This document shows, piece by piece, positions 44,903 through 54,136 of a stretch of 64,000 nt of DNA (position 1 is the first letter of the stretch; each line of letters starts with the position of its first letter). This DNA comes from Lachnospiraceae bacterium (lineage in GTDB: Bacteria; Bacillota; Clostridia; Lachnospirales; Lachnospiraceae), in the NCBI GenBank assembly GCA_017431515.1, contig JAFRKV010000044.1, forward strand, positions 62,001 through 126,000, written 5' to 3'. The notes beneath the pieces are model-generated. The model was not told the DNA's origin and made no database searches. It saw nothing but the letters and a program-made list of their open reading frames with translations. The position numbers and the translations under genes were made by a program.

Positions 44903-46858
44903 ATGCGAAGAAAACGTTTTAAGATTGGCGTTTTTACCGGAAATGCGCATACTTATTTCCCCAGAAAAGTCATCAGCGGCATCTACCAGCGATCCCTGTT
45001 CCACAATGTGGATCTTCTGTTCTTTCTCGGCATGGAGGCCGGCCAGTTCTCCGACAACTCCTTCGGCGAGCGCCGCAACTATGATTATCAGTTCTGTACG
45101 CTTTATGACTATGCCACGTTAGTCACGCTGGATGCCATCATTGTCTCCTACGGTGCCATCACCACCTTCCAGGACATCGATTCCGCAAGCTTTTTTGAGA
45201 AATTCACCGGCATTCCCTGCGTGATTGTTTCCGATGAAGTGGATACCCCCATGAGCGCCTCCGTGGAAGTGGATAATTACGGCGGCATGAAGACGGCCAT
45301 CAACCATCTCATCGAGCATCACGGCTTCAAACGGATCCTCTATGTCAGCGGCCCCACGGAGCGCAACCGTGATTCCAAGCTTCGCATGGCGGCTTACCGC
45401 GATGCCATGGAAGAGCATGCCCTTCCCGTGGAAGAGGCTATGATCGCCTACGGCGACTATACGGAATATGTGGATGATCTCATCGAAACCCTGCTGGATC
45501 ATAACCCGGATGCGGAGGCCATCGCATCCGCCAATGATGAAATGTGCCGTTCCATCTACCGGGTCTGCCGCAAACGTGGCTTGGAGGTCGGGGAAGATAT
45601 CGCCGTGACCGGGTTTGATGACATCGAATCCGCCGCCTCCGACGATCCGCCGCTCACCACCCTGCGCCAAAACGGCTTCGCTATGGGAGAAGCCGCCTAT
45701 GACATGGCGATGGATTTCCTGCGCGGCACCTACCCTGAGAACCGCCTGATCCCGGTGGATTTTATCGCCCGGGAGTCCTGCGGCTGCGCCCACAAACACA
45801 GTTCCAAAGCGCGGCAGAAAGAGGACATGGTTCTCCAATATGACAGGCTGCGCGTCTCCTGGCATCGTTCCCTGACAGGTCCCTCTCTGATTCAGGACCT
45901 GATCAACCTCGCGGAGACGCCGAAAGACTTTTTCTATCATCTCGGCAAGGTTTTGTATGCGCATGGTTCCACCCATTCCTACGTGCTTCTGCTCCCGAAA
46001 GCCAGGATCGTCCGCACCATGGACGGCTGGAAACGGCCCCGCAGCCTGCATGTGGCATTGATTCAGGACGAAGACAAGATCAGCGTCTCCCAGAACGCGT
46101 CTCTTCACCGCATCGGCCAGTATACCGACATTTTGGATTCCGTCTCCGGTCCCAACAATCTCGGCGGACGGTATTTCCATTTCCTGCTCTTTGACGGGCA
46201 GCGCAATTACGGCATCATGGGCGTGGAGATCAAGCCGGATCAGATCTCCGATTTCTATATGATCGCGACGCAGCTTGGCATCTCCCTCCACTTCCTCGAG
46301 CTCACGACGAAGCAGGCCGAGTATCTGGAGAAGCTGGCCGAGCAAAACACGATCCTGAACTTTACGGCCTCAAGCGACGAGCTGACAGGGCTTTTGAACC
46401 GCCGCGGCATCTTTGAGCATACTCTGAAATACCTTAACAGCAAGACCAATGCCAAAATGCTGGCCATGCTCATCGACCTTGACCATCTGAAGGAGATCAA
46501 CGACAGTTTCGGCCATGCCGCCGGGGATTTCGCGCTGCGCACGATTGCGTCCGTGCTGAAAGACATCTTCCGCGATGAAAAAGCCGCCATCGGACGTTAT
46601 GGCGGGGATGAATTCCTCGCGATCATTGATGTCGGCAATGACGATCCCGAGGAGTTGAGGATCCGCATCACAAAACAGATCAAGGAACGCTTCCGCGCCT
46701 TCAACGAGACCTGCGATAAGCCCTATTATGTGGAGGCTTCTGTCGGCGGCGCCGCATGGAGCTGCGATGAAAACATCGATTTTTCCGGCCTGATCAGCCG
46801 CGTGGACTTAAAACTCTACGAATCCAAGCAATTCCGCCGGACATCTGTGCGAAAATAA
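44903..46858 (+). CDS. Diguanylate cyclase with LacI-type periplasmic-binding-like sensor
   Basis: A 651-residue protein without signal peptide or membrane helix. Residues 5-300 form a LacI/GalR effector-binding fold without the DNA-binding headpiece (IGVFTGNAHTYF...ISGIYQ, VDNYGGMKTAINHL, VTGFDDIESA). A GAF-like or coiled linker (about 300-480) leads to GGDEF (about 490-645) with DELTGLLNRRG and an intact YGGDEF, so it should make c-di-GMP. No RxxD inhibitory site precedes GGDEF. A cytoplasmic sugar or small metabolite is the plausible ligand. Confidence 0.9.
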   Translation: MRRKRFKIGVFTGNAHTYFPRKVISGIYQRSLFHNVDLLFFLGMEAGQFSDNSFGERRNYDYQFCTLYDYATLVTLDAIIVSYGAITTFQDIDSASFFEKFTGIPCVIVSDEVDTPMSASVEVDNYGGMKTAINHLIEHHGFKRILYVSGPTERNRDSKLRMAAYRDAMEEHALPVEEAMIAYGDYTEYVDDLIETLLDHNPDAEAIASANDEMCRSIYRVCRKRGLEVGEDIAVTGFDDIESAASDDPPLTTLRQNGFAMGEAAYDMAMDFLRGTYPENRLIPVDFIARESCGCAHKHSSKARQKEDMVLQYDRLRVSWHRSLTGPSLIQDLINLAETPKDFFYHLGKVLYAHGSTHSYVLLLPKARIVRTMDGWKRPRSLHVALIQDEDKISVSQNASLHRIGQYTDILDSVSGPNNLGGRYFHFLLFDGQRNYGIMGVEIKPDQISDFYMIATQLGISLHFLELTTKQAEYLEKLAEQNTILNFTASSDELTGLLNRRGIFEHTLKYLNSKTNAKMLAMLIDLDHLKEINDSFGHAAGDFALRTIASVLKDIFRDEKAAIGRYGGDEFLAIIDVGNDDPEELRIRITKQIKERFRAFNETCDKPYYVEASVGGAAWSCDENIDFSGLISRVDLKLYESKQFRRTSVRK

Positions 46859-46873
46859 AAATGAGGTGATCTT

Positions 46874-47866
46874 CTGAAAGAAGAGACTGCGCGGATAACT
46901 GCAAAACTGGCTCTGGCCGGGATTCTCGGAAATGTGTTCCTGGCTGTATTCAAACTGTTTGCCGGGATCCTCGGTCATTCCACGGCGATGCTGTCGGATA
47001 GCGTCCATACGCTGTCCGACATTTTTGCAACCCTGATCGCGCTGATCGGCGTGACCATCTCCAAGCGCCAGGCTGACAAAGAGCACCCCTACGGGCATGA
47101 ACGGCTGGAATGCCTTGCTTCTCTGCTGCTGGCCTTTCTGCTGTTTGCAACCGGCTGCGGCATCGGCTGGAACTGCATCCGCGCCATTGCCACCGGCAGT
47201 TATCTGGATCATGCGCTGCCCGGCATTCTCCCGGTGATTGCGGCTGTCGTTTCCATCGGCGTCAAAGAGGCCATGTTCTGGTATACGATCTACTACGCGA
47301 AACAGCTGCGCTCCAGCGCCTTCCGGGCAGATGCCTGGCATCACCGGTCTGACGCCCTTTCTTCTGTGGGTGCATTGGTGGGTATCATCGGCGCGCGAAA
47401 CGGCTATCCGATCCTGGATCAGGTCGCCGGCCTGATCATCTGCGTCATGATCCTTGGCGTTGCCATCGGGATCTTCAAGGACGCGGCGGAAAAAATGCTG
47501 GACACCTCCTGTGATGAACCCTTTGAAAGCTCCGTACGGAACTTCGTATTGGAATTCTCCGAAAAGGCCGGCGCGAAGATCGGCATTGATGATCTGAAAA
47601 CCCGGAAATTCGGGGAGAAAAGCTATGTGGAGCTGGAGATCAATCTGGACGGGGATATGCGGCTCAAGGAAGCCCACGGGGTCGCAGAGCAGCTTCATGA
47701 CGGCATCGAACAGGCCTTCCCCGATGTAAAGCATGTGATGATCCATGTGAATCCGGCGGAAAACATCCCCGAAATCAAATCCGCGGAAGACGTCTGCGAA
47801 ATCAAATCCACCGAAGAATCATCTTCCGGAAATCCCTCTGAAAATCAAAAAGAACTCAAAAATTAA
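46874..47866 (+). CDS. Cation diffusion facilitator transporter (apparent CTG start)
   Basis: A 330-residue metal-cation efflux protein. The first membrane helix (ITAKLALAGILGNVFLAVFKLFAG) lies only partly inside the frame if the GTG at 46934 is the start. Starting at CTG 46874 gives the usual CDF N-terminus and places an extended Shine-Dalgarno sequence, GAGGTGATC, at 7-nt spacing. Metal-site residues appear in MLSDSVHTLSD (HxxxD-type, TM2) and DAWHHRSDALSS (HxxxD, TM5), fitting Zn/Fe/Mn transport. The cytoplasmic C-terminal domain ends in a Ser/Glu-rich tail. Confidence 0.82.
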   Translation: MKEETARITAKLALAGILGNVFLAVFKLFAGILGHSTAMLSDSVHTLSDIFATLIALIGVTISKRQADKEHPYGHERLECLASLLLAFLLFATGCGIGWNCIRAIATGSYLDHALPGILPVIAAVVSIGVKEAMFWYTIYYAKQLRSSAFRADAWHHRSDALSSVGALVGIIGARNGYPILDQVAGLIICVMILGVAIGIFKDAAEKMLDTSCDEPFESSVRNFVLEFSEKAGAKIGIDDLKTRKFGEKSYVELEINLDGDMRLKEAHGVAEQLHDGIEQAFPDVKHVMIHVNPAENIPEIKSAEDVCEIKSTEESSSGNPSENQKELKN

Positions 47867-49914
47867 AACTCCCTATAATAATCATTCTTCTCTTCCGCCA
47901 TGACAAGATGGCAGTTTTTTCCGTACAATAATGCCGCCGGCACGCGCCAGGGCTCTCCCGCGTAAAAATTGTCCGCTGCCAGTTCCCCGTCCGCATAGAT
48001 CTGCGCCACATCATACCGATCCGTAATCTCCACAAATCCAGACGCGCTGGTCACATGCAGTTTTTTCCAGCTTCGTTTCCTCGGGCCTCCGATCTGAAGC
48101 TCGCTTTCATAGGGCGGCGCAAACGGCTCCTCCTCCGGCTCCGCCAGAAGCACCGCCGTCGCGCTCTCCCGCTCCACATCATACCGCACAAACGACGCGC
48201 CTTCCCACTTCCGGTAGGAAAAACTGCCCTCCCGGATCGCCGTCACCTGGCCGTTTTCCAGGAACAGGTCGCAAGCCTCTCCGAGATACACTTTCCCCTC
48301 CAGTTTTCGAAGCCTCAGCGCTTCCTCCCAGGAAACCGTCACAATGCGAAGCGCGCCGACGGTAAAATTCTTTTCCGCATCCCCGTCATGCACGCCCTCC
48401 CCATCGATCTCATAACGCGGCGCGATCCCCGGGATCGCCGCAAAAAACAGCGTATTGTCCTGCCCGCACAAAAGCTGTGCCGTGGCAGTACGGATCGTCT
48501 GGCCGGCAAAGCGCAGCCCAAAGGGCAGAATAAACGCGATTTCCCCTGCGACCCTGATGGGCGGGAAAATCGCCTGGTCCGTTTCGATCCGCACCTCCGC
48601 CAGATCCTCCAAAGGCTGAAGCCTTTGATAATGATTGATAAACACAAACCCGCCGTCTGCATCCTGCCGCACCGCGATCCGTAGGGACTTTGTATCCTCC
48701 GGCGCGATAAGGGGGAATTCCGGCTGATACACCATGGGCGCCAGAAGCCCGCCAAAGTCGTTCACAAAGAGGTGCAGAAGGTTTAAGAGCCGGTATTGCT
48801 CCCGCGCCTCCCCGTATTGGGTCAGCGCCGTATGGAAGTCGTAATTTAAGATGGCATAGTCATTGGGGTATCCCGTCTCACGGGACTCCTGAAAGGTGGA
48901 AAGTCTGCCGATCCGGTTCGTCCCGCCATGGTACATATAGTATCCCACCAGGTTGTTGCCGCTCCCCAGCTTCACCAGCGAAAGGGCATAAGCGTCCATC
49001 CCGGAAATGACCGGCCGCCTGTGATGGGAGAAAGGCAGCCCCGCCCCCAGCTCGCAGGTGGCAAAGGGATAGTCCCCGTAAGGAAGCTGCCAGCCGTCGT
49101 CATCCGCCTTTTTGAGGAGATCCATCCCCACCGCAGCGTCATTTCGCATGGGGTCAAAGACATAATGCCTTGACAAAGGAAGCCTGTCGATATGCTGCTC
49201 CCAGGGTGCCTCCGCATAGGCGGCAAACACGGGAACGACCTCCTCCACGGGGATTTTGGCACCGTATTTGCTGTTCCATCCTGTCACGGTGTAAAGCGGC
49301 ACATCAAACCCGACCTCTGCCGCCAGCTGTTTTAATACCAGAAGATGCGCGCTGTTGTCCACCAGCTCGTTTTCGATCTGGATGCCGATCACGGGCCCGC
49401 CGTCCTGATAAAAAAGCCCCTGCGCCTGCGCGTAAAGCTTTTCATACCATTCCCTTGCCAGCGCCAGATATCCTTCGTTATTATCCCGCAGCGGAAAAGG
49501 TTTACGCATCAGCCAATCCGGAAACCCGCCGTTTCTGCACTCTCCGTGCGCCCAGGGGCCGATCCGCAGGATCAGGTACAGGCCCGCCCTTTGACAGTCC
49601 TCGATAAATGCCCTCAGATCCAGATCTCCGGAAAAATCATATTCCCCTTCCATCTCCTCATGATAGATCCAGAAAGCGTAGGTCGCTGCGATGGTGACGC
49701 CGCCGGCTTTCATCTTGCAAAGCTCCCGGTACCAGTTTTCCTTTTTGTCTCTGGAAAAATGATACTCTCCCATGACGCCGATCCAAGGGTTCCCCGCTTT
49801 TTCAAAATACAGGCTGTTGACCGTGATTTCCTGCCCCGCGGGACCTGGATTTCCCATATGAAGATGCCCTCTTTTGATTTCGGGTTCCTGATAACTGCAT
49901 GCTTGATAGGTCAT
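47863..49914 (-). CDS. Beta-galactosidase, GH35 family
   Basis: A 683-residue glycosidase without signal peptide. The (beta/alpha)8 barrel at about 30-370 contains GEYHFSR, YAFWIYHEE and the acid/base Glu in IGIQIENEL (about 178-186). CELGAGLPFSHHRR (about 287-300) holds the probable nucleophile Glu, and GYYMYHGGTN (about 325-334) is typical of GH35. Beta-sandwich domains follow. It overlaps the convergent cation transporter gene by 4 nt at their ends. Confidence 0.87.
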   Translation of the reverse strand: MTYQACSYQEPEIKRGHLHMGNPGPAGQEITVNSLYFEKAGNPWIGVMGEYHFSRDKKENWYRELCKMKAGGVTIAATYAFWIYHEEMEGEYDFSGDLDLRAFIEDCQRAGLYLILRIGPWAHGECRNGGFPDWLMRKPFPLRDNNEGYLALAREWYEKLYAQAQGLFYQDGGPVIGIQIENELVDNSAHLLVLKQLAAEVGFDVPLYTVTGWNSKYGAKIPVEEVVPVFAAYAEAPWEQHIDRLPLSRHYVFDPMRNDAAVGMDLLKKADDDGWQLPYGDYPFATCELGAGLPFSHHRRPVISGMDAYALSLVKLGSGNNLVGYYMYHGGTNRIGRLSTFQESRETGYPNDYAILNYDFHTALTQYGEAREQYRLLNLLHLFVNDFGGLLAPMVYQPEFPLIAPEDTKSLRIAVRQDADGGFVFINHYQRLQPLEDLAEVRIETDQAIFPPIRVAGEIAFILPFGLRFAGQTIRTATAQLLCGQDNTLFFAAIPGIAPRYEIDGEGVHDGDAEKNFTVGALRIVTVSWEEALRLRKLEGKVYLGEACDLFLENGQVTAIREGSFSYRKWEGASFVRYDVERESATAVLLAEPEEEPFAPPYESELQIGGPRKRSWKKLHVTSASGFVEITDRYDVAQIYADGELAADNFYAGEPWRVPAALLYGKNCHLVMAEEKNDYYREF

Positions 49915-49990
49915 GACGCCGCTCCTTTCTGACCGGAAAAACCGGATGCCGCTGTGTTCATTTTATCATGTCTGACCCTGCAATGCATCC

Positions 49991-50019
49991 TTGATTTTCA
50001 CCCTGTTTCCACGTATACT
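49991..50019 (+). promoter_or_regulatory. Sigma-A promoter for the DHH-parB/HAD-trpB2 unit
   Basis: TTGATT (49991-49996), a 17-nt spacer and TATACT (50014-50019), 68 nt before the DHH gene. Confidence 0.6.
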
Positions 50020-50087
50020 GAAGGTGTGTTTTTTTTGCCGCGCAGGCGGTAAAACAGAAGAAAAATCAGAAAAGGAGAACTATTGGG

Positions 50088-51014
50088 ATGGCAATGAGAT
50101 TGGTAACACGTTCGGATTTTGACGGATTGGCATGCGGTGCGCTTCTTCTGGCTGCGGGTGTGATTGACAGTTGGACCTATGCGCATCCGAAGGATCTGCA
50201 GGACGGCAAGATCCCTGTCACGGAAAACGACTGTCTTGCGAATGTGCCTTATGTGCCGGGATGCGGTCTCTGGTTTGACCACCATTCCAGCGAGCATGAG
50301 CGCCTTGCGCTGGAAGGAAAATACAAGGGCGAAAGCCGGATCACGCCTTCCTGCGCCCGCATCATTTACGAATATTACGGCGGGAAAGAAACTTTCCCAA
50401 ATTTTGACGATATGATGACCGCCGTGGACAAGGTGGATTCCGGAAACCTGACGATCGATGAGGTTCTGCATCCCACAGGCTGGATTCTGGTGGGTTTCCT
50501 CATGGATCCCCGTACCGGTCTCGGTCGCTGGCGTCAGTTTACGGTTTCCAATTATCAGCTGATGGAAAAGCTGATGGTGGCCTGCAAGGACAAGACCACG
50601 GAAGAGATTCTGGCGATGCCCGATGTGAAGGAGCGGATCGAGGTCTACGAAGAGCAGACCCAGAAATTCAAAGACATGGTAGCGGCGCATACCCGGATCG
50701 AAGGCAACGTCATTATTTCGGATCTCAGAGACGTGGATCCCATCTACACCGGCAACCGGTTCCTGATTTACAGCCTCTATCCGGAGCAGAACATATCCGC
50801 ATGGATCGTCACCGGAAAAGGCGGCAACGGCTGCTCCGCGGCAGTCGGTTACAGTATCCTCAATAAAACCTGCAAGGTGAACGTCGGCAGCCTGATGCTG
50901 AAATACAACGGAGGCGGGCATGAAAAGGTCGGCACCTGCCAGTTCACCGATGAAAACATGGCCACGGATCTGCCGAAGATGCTGGACGAGCTCTGTGCGC
51001 TGGCAAACCAGTAA
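50088..51014 (+). CDS. DHH/DHHA1 family phosphoesterase
   Basis: A 308-residue metal-dependent phosphoesterase. The metal motifs are RSDFDGLACGAL (about 8-19) and WFDHHSSE (about 62-69), with another Asp in MMTAVDKVDSGN (about 109-120). The C-terminal DHHA1 motif is YNGGGHEKVGTCQF (about 269-282). Relatives hydrolyse short nucleotides, c-di-AMP products or polyphosphate; the substrate is unclear. AAGGAG precedes the start. The next gene follows after 48 nt. Confidence 0.85.
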   Translation: MAMRLVTRSDFDGLACGALLLAAGVIDSWTYAHPKDLQDGKIPVTENDCLANVPYVPGCGLWFDHHSSEHERLALEGKYKGESRITPSCARIIYEYYGGKETFPNFDDMMTAVDKVDSGNLTIDEVLHPTGWILVGFLMDPRTGLGRWRQFTVSNYQLMEKLMVACKDKTTEEILAMPDVKERIEVYEEQTQKFKDMVAAHTRIEGNVIISDLRDVDPIYTGNRFLIYSLYPEQNISAWIVTGKGGNGCSAAVGYSILNKTCKVNVGSLMLKYNGGGHEKVGTCQFTDENMATDLPKMLDELCALANQ

Positions 51015-51062
51015 GGAGCTGTTCTATACGGATCCCCGGGATTAACGAAGGAGGACTGCCAT

Positions 51063-51950
51063 TTGGCCCGCGACAATTCCCAGTTGATGCAGTTTGTAAC
51101 GGCTGACATCGAAAAATACGACGGCATACGCATGCCGGTCAAGGCCAGCATTCTGGAGAAAGCACTGGTTCGAAAAGTATCCATGGACAAACTCCATCCC
51201 AATCCGGAGGATGAGTTTTCCATGCCGGAGATCGGACCCAATTATTCCATCATCTCCAACTATGAGGCAAAGATCAGAGATGCGCAGGATCACGCCAAGG
51301 CGCCCCTGAAGGAGCCCCTGATGGTGGAGAAAATACGCCCTGACGGCTATATGATTCTGAACGGCCATCACCGCTGGGCCGCTGCCAGAAACATGGGGTT
51401 AAAGCGCGTTCCGGTGGCGATCATCAATCCCACCCATGAGATCGATATCAAGCGCATGCTGGAAAGTTCCAGCCATGACAAGCGCGTATCCTTCGATCTG
51501 GATGAGGTGGTCTTCCGCTCCGGCGAAGATCCGGCGGCTGTGGAAAAGGGGCTGGTCTTCCCCTACAACCGTATCTACAAGCAGCGCCTGCGGCTGGGCA
51601 TCCCCGCCCTTTTCCTGGCGCTTACCAAGAGCGGCTATGACATCTGGGTATACACCTCTAACTATTACTCTCTGGACTATATCCAGCGGCTTTTCCGGCA
51701 TTATCATGTCACGGTGAACGGCGTCGTCACCTGTGCGGGAGCCAAAAAACGTCCGGCAGCGGACAAAGGGGCTCATATCGCGAAGCTGGTGGCGAAGCAA
51801 TACCCCACCACCATCACGGTGGACAATGACTCCGTGCTGCTCACCCGCAGCCAGAGTAAAGAATACGAGCAGCTTGATCTGGCGGATCCCTCCAAAGAAT
51901 GGGCCACTCAGGTCATCAACATTATTAAATCACTCAATACCAAACACTAG
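51063..51950 (+). CDS. ParB/sulfiredoxin-like domain fused to a HAD-like domain
   Basis: A 295-residue two-domain protein starting at TTG with AAGGAGG about 9 nt upstream. Residues about 35-125 form a ParB/Srx-type fold, with the nucleotide-binding box NGHHRWAAARNMG (about 99-111). Residues about 140-280 resemble a HAD hydrolase: SFDLDEVVF (DxD), VYTSNYYS (motif II) and TVDNDS near 258 (motif IV). There is no HTH typical of chromosomal ParB. It may be a kinase or phosphatase acting on free serine or nucleotides, by analogy with Srx-fold SerK enzymes; this is inference. Confidence 0.7.
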   Translation: MARDNSQLMQFVTADIEKYDGIRMPVKASILEKALVRKVSMDKLHPNPEDEFSMPEIGPNYSIISNYEAKIRDAQDHAKAPLKEPLMVEKIRPDGYMILNGHHRWAAARNMGLKRVPVAIINPTHEIDIKRMLESSSHDKRVSFDLDEVVFRSGEDPAAVEKGLVFPYNRIYKQRLRLGIPALFLALTKSGYDIWVYTSNYYSLDYIQRLFRHYHVTVNGVVTCAGAKKRPAADKGAHIAKLVAKQYPTTITVDNDSVLLTRSQSKEYEQLDLADPSKEWATQVINIIKSLNTKH

Positions 51951-51964
51951 CAGGAGGAGACAAC

Positions 51965-53341
51965 ATGAGTCAAAACATTCCCTACAAAATCTACCTCAAC
52001 GAAGACGAGATGCCCACCGCGTGGTATAATCTCCGTTCCGACATGAAGGTCAAGCCTGCCCCGCTCTTAAATCCGGGCACCGGCAAGCCCTTGACCGCGG
52101 AGGAGCTTACCCCCATTTTCTGCGAGGAGCTGGTGGCGCAGGAGCTGGATGAGACCACCGCGATGATCGAGATTCCGGAGGAGATCCGCAGCTTCTACAA
52201 GATGTACCGCCCCTCTCCGCTGGTACGGGCATATTGCCTGGAGGAAAAGCTCGGCACCCCGGCCAAAATCTATTACAAATTCGAAGGCAATAATACCAGC
52301 GGCAGCCACAAGTTGAATTCCGCGATTGCGCAGGCTTACTATGCCAAGAAGCAAGGCTTAAAGGGCGTCACCACCGAGACCGGCGCCGGACAATGGGGCA
52401 CCGCGCTTTCCATGGCCTGCTCCTACTTTGATCTGGACTGTAAGGTTTTCATGGTGAAATGCTCCTATGAACAGAAGCCCTTCCGCCGCGAAGTCATGCG
52501 GACCTATGGCGCATCCGTTGTCCCCTCGCCCTCTGAGTCCACGGAGATCGGCAAGAAGATCCTCGCAGACCATCCCGGCACCACCGGCAGCCTTGGCTGC
52601 GCGATCTCGGAGGCCGTGGAAGTGGCAACGAAAAACCCGGGATACCGTTACGTCCTCGGCAGCGTCCTGAATCAGGTTCTGCTGCATCAGTCCGTGATCG
52701 GTCTTGAAACGAAGAAAGCCGTGGAGAAATACGACATTCATCCGGACATCATCATCGGCTGCGCAGGCGGCGGCTCGAATCTGGGCGGTCTCATCGCGCC
52801 GTTTATGGGCGAAAAGCTGCGGGGCGAAGCGGATTACCGGATCATCGCGGTAGAGCCGGCTTCCTGCCCGAGTTTCACCCGCGGCACCTATGCATACGAC
52901 TTCTGCGACACGGGCATGATTTGCCCGCTGGCCAAGATGTATACCCTGGGCAGCAGCTTCATCCCGTCTCCGAACCACGCCGGCGGCCTTCGGTTCCACG
53001 GCATGAGCAGCACCCTTTCCCAGCTCTATCACGACGGTTATATGGAAGCGGTCAGCGTGGAACAGACCTCCGTCTTCCAGGCGGCAGAGCAGTTCGCACG
53101 GGTGGAAGGCATTCTCCCCGCTCCGGAAAGCTCCCACGCGATTCGCGTCGCCATCGACGAGGCGCTGAAATGCAAAGAAACCGGCGAGGAGAAGACCATC
53201 ATCTTTGGTCTGACCGGCACCGGTTACTTTGATCTGGTGGCATATGAGAAGTTCCATGACGGGGTCATGAATGATCAGATCCCGACGGATGAAGAGATCG
53301 CGGCGTCTGTCGCGAAGCTCCCGAAAGTTCCGGAAGCATAA
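51965..53341 (+). CDS. Tryptophan synthase beta-like protein, TrpB2 type
   Basis: A 458-residue PLP enzyme of the TrpB2 branch, longer at the N-terminus than TrpB1. The Schiff-base Lys is in NNTSGSHKLNSA (about 108-119), TETGAGQWG (about 137-145) is the catalytic Glu region, and CAGGGSNLGG binds phosphate. TrpB2 proteins lack the surface for strong TrpA binding and can make tryptophan from indole and serine alone. It is convergent with the trp operon, whose trpB is the classical form. AGGAGG lies 9 nt before the ATG. Confidence 0.9.
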   Translation: MSQNIPYKIYLNEDEMPTAWYNLRSDMKVKPAPLLNPGTGKPLTAEELTPIFCEELVAQELDETTAMIEIPEEIRSFYKMYRPSPLVRAYCLEEKLGTPAKIYYKFEGNNTSGSHKLNSAIAQAYYAKKQGLKGVTTETGAGQWGTALSMACSYFDLDCKVFMVKCSYEQKPFRREVMRTYGASVVPSPSESTEIGKKILADHPGTTGSLGCAISEAVEVATKNPGYRYVLGSVLNQVLLHQSVIGLETKKAVEKYDIHPDIIIGCAGGGSNLGGLIAPFMGEKLRGEADYRIIAVEPASCPSFTRGTYAYDFCDTGMICPLAKMYTLGSSFIPSPNHAGGLRFHGMSSTLSQLYHDGYMEAVSVEQTSVFQAAEQFARVEGILPAPESSHAIRVAIDEALKCKETGEEKTIIFGLTGTGYFDLVAYEKFHDGVMNDQIPTDEEIAASVAKLPKVPEA

Positions 53342-53342
53342 T

Positions 53343-53365
53343 CCTTCCGGTTCGTGCGGAAGGGT
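53343..53365. terminator. Bidirectional terminator between trpB2 and trpA
   Basis: CCTTCCG (53343-53349) pairs with CGGAAGG (53357-53363) around a 7-nt loop, followed by GTTT on the plus strand and ATTAT on the minus strand. It sits in the 24-bp gap of the two convergent units. Confidence 0.6.
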
Positions 53366-54136
53366 TTAACGCAGCGCGTCCTTCATTTCCTTTACAAAAG
53401 CGCCGACATGAGGCGCGGCGTCTTTTCCATAGGTTTCAAGCAGCCTGACAATGGCGGATCCGACGATGGCACCATCGGAAAGGTCCGCCATTTCTTTTGC
53501 CTGCGCAGGGGTGGAAATCCCGAACCCGATGGCGCAGGGAAGGTCCGTGGCTTCACGCACGACCCGGATGATGGAAGCCAGATCCGTGGTGATCTCGCTT
53601 CTGGTTCCGGTGACGCCGAGACTGGATACGATGTAGAGAAATCCTTCCGCTTCCTTTGCGATCATGGCGATCCGGTCCCGTGAGGTCGGCGCGATGAGGG
53701 AGATCAGGTCCACCCCGTATTGGCGGCAGACCGGCAAAAACTCCTCTTTTTCCTCAAACGGCAGATCCGGCAGGATCAGCCCGTCCACAGACAGGTCTTT
53801 GCAGGCGGAAAGAAATCGCTCCGCGCCGTAGGAATACACCACATTGGCATAAGTCATAAATACAAAAGGCAGGGAAAGATCCTTGCGCAGCTCTCTTACC
53901 ATGTCAAAAATCCCGTCGATGGTCACGCCCCCTGACAACGCTCTGACATTGGCGCTCTGGATCACAGGTCCCTCCGCCGTGGGATCGGAAAACGGGATGC
54001 CCAGTTCGATCAGATCGGCGCCGTTTTCCGCCGCTGCACGCACCACTGCTGCAGTCGTGGCCAGATCCGGATCCCCGCAGGTCACAAACGGCAGGAATGC
54101 CTTGCCTCCTTCAAATGCTTTTCTGATGTTACTCAT
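53366..54136 (-). CDS. trpA: Tryptophan synthase alpha subunit
   Basis: A 256-residue TIM barrel that cleaves indole-3-glycerol phosphate. The catalytic Glu lies in [20 protein letters not shown] (about 36-55), which is the family signature, with the catalytic Asp in [10 protein letters not shown] (about 119-128). It is the last gene of trpEGDCFBA and overlaps trpB by 8 nt. Confidence 0.95.
   Translation of the reverse strand: MSNIRKAFEGGKAFLPFVTCGDPDLATTAAVVRAAAENGADLIELGIPFSDPTAEGPVIQSANVRALSGGVTIDGIFDMVRELRKDLSLPFVFMTYANVVYSYGAERFLSACKDLSVDGLILPDLPFEEKEEFLPVCRQYGVDLISLIAPTSRDRIAMIAKEAEGFLYIVSSLGVTGTRSEITTDLASIIRVVREATDLPCAIGFGISTPAQAKEMADLSDGAIVGSAIVRLLETYGKDAAPHVGAFVKEMKDALR

Noticed and set aside
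46808-47746. Long minus-strand open frame opposite the cation transporter
   Set aside because: It is a codon-bias shadow; the plus-strand frame has clear CDF motifs.
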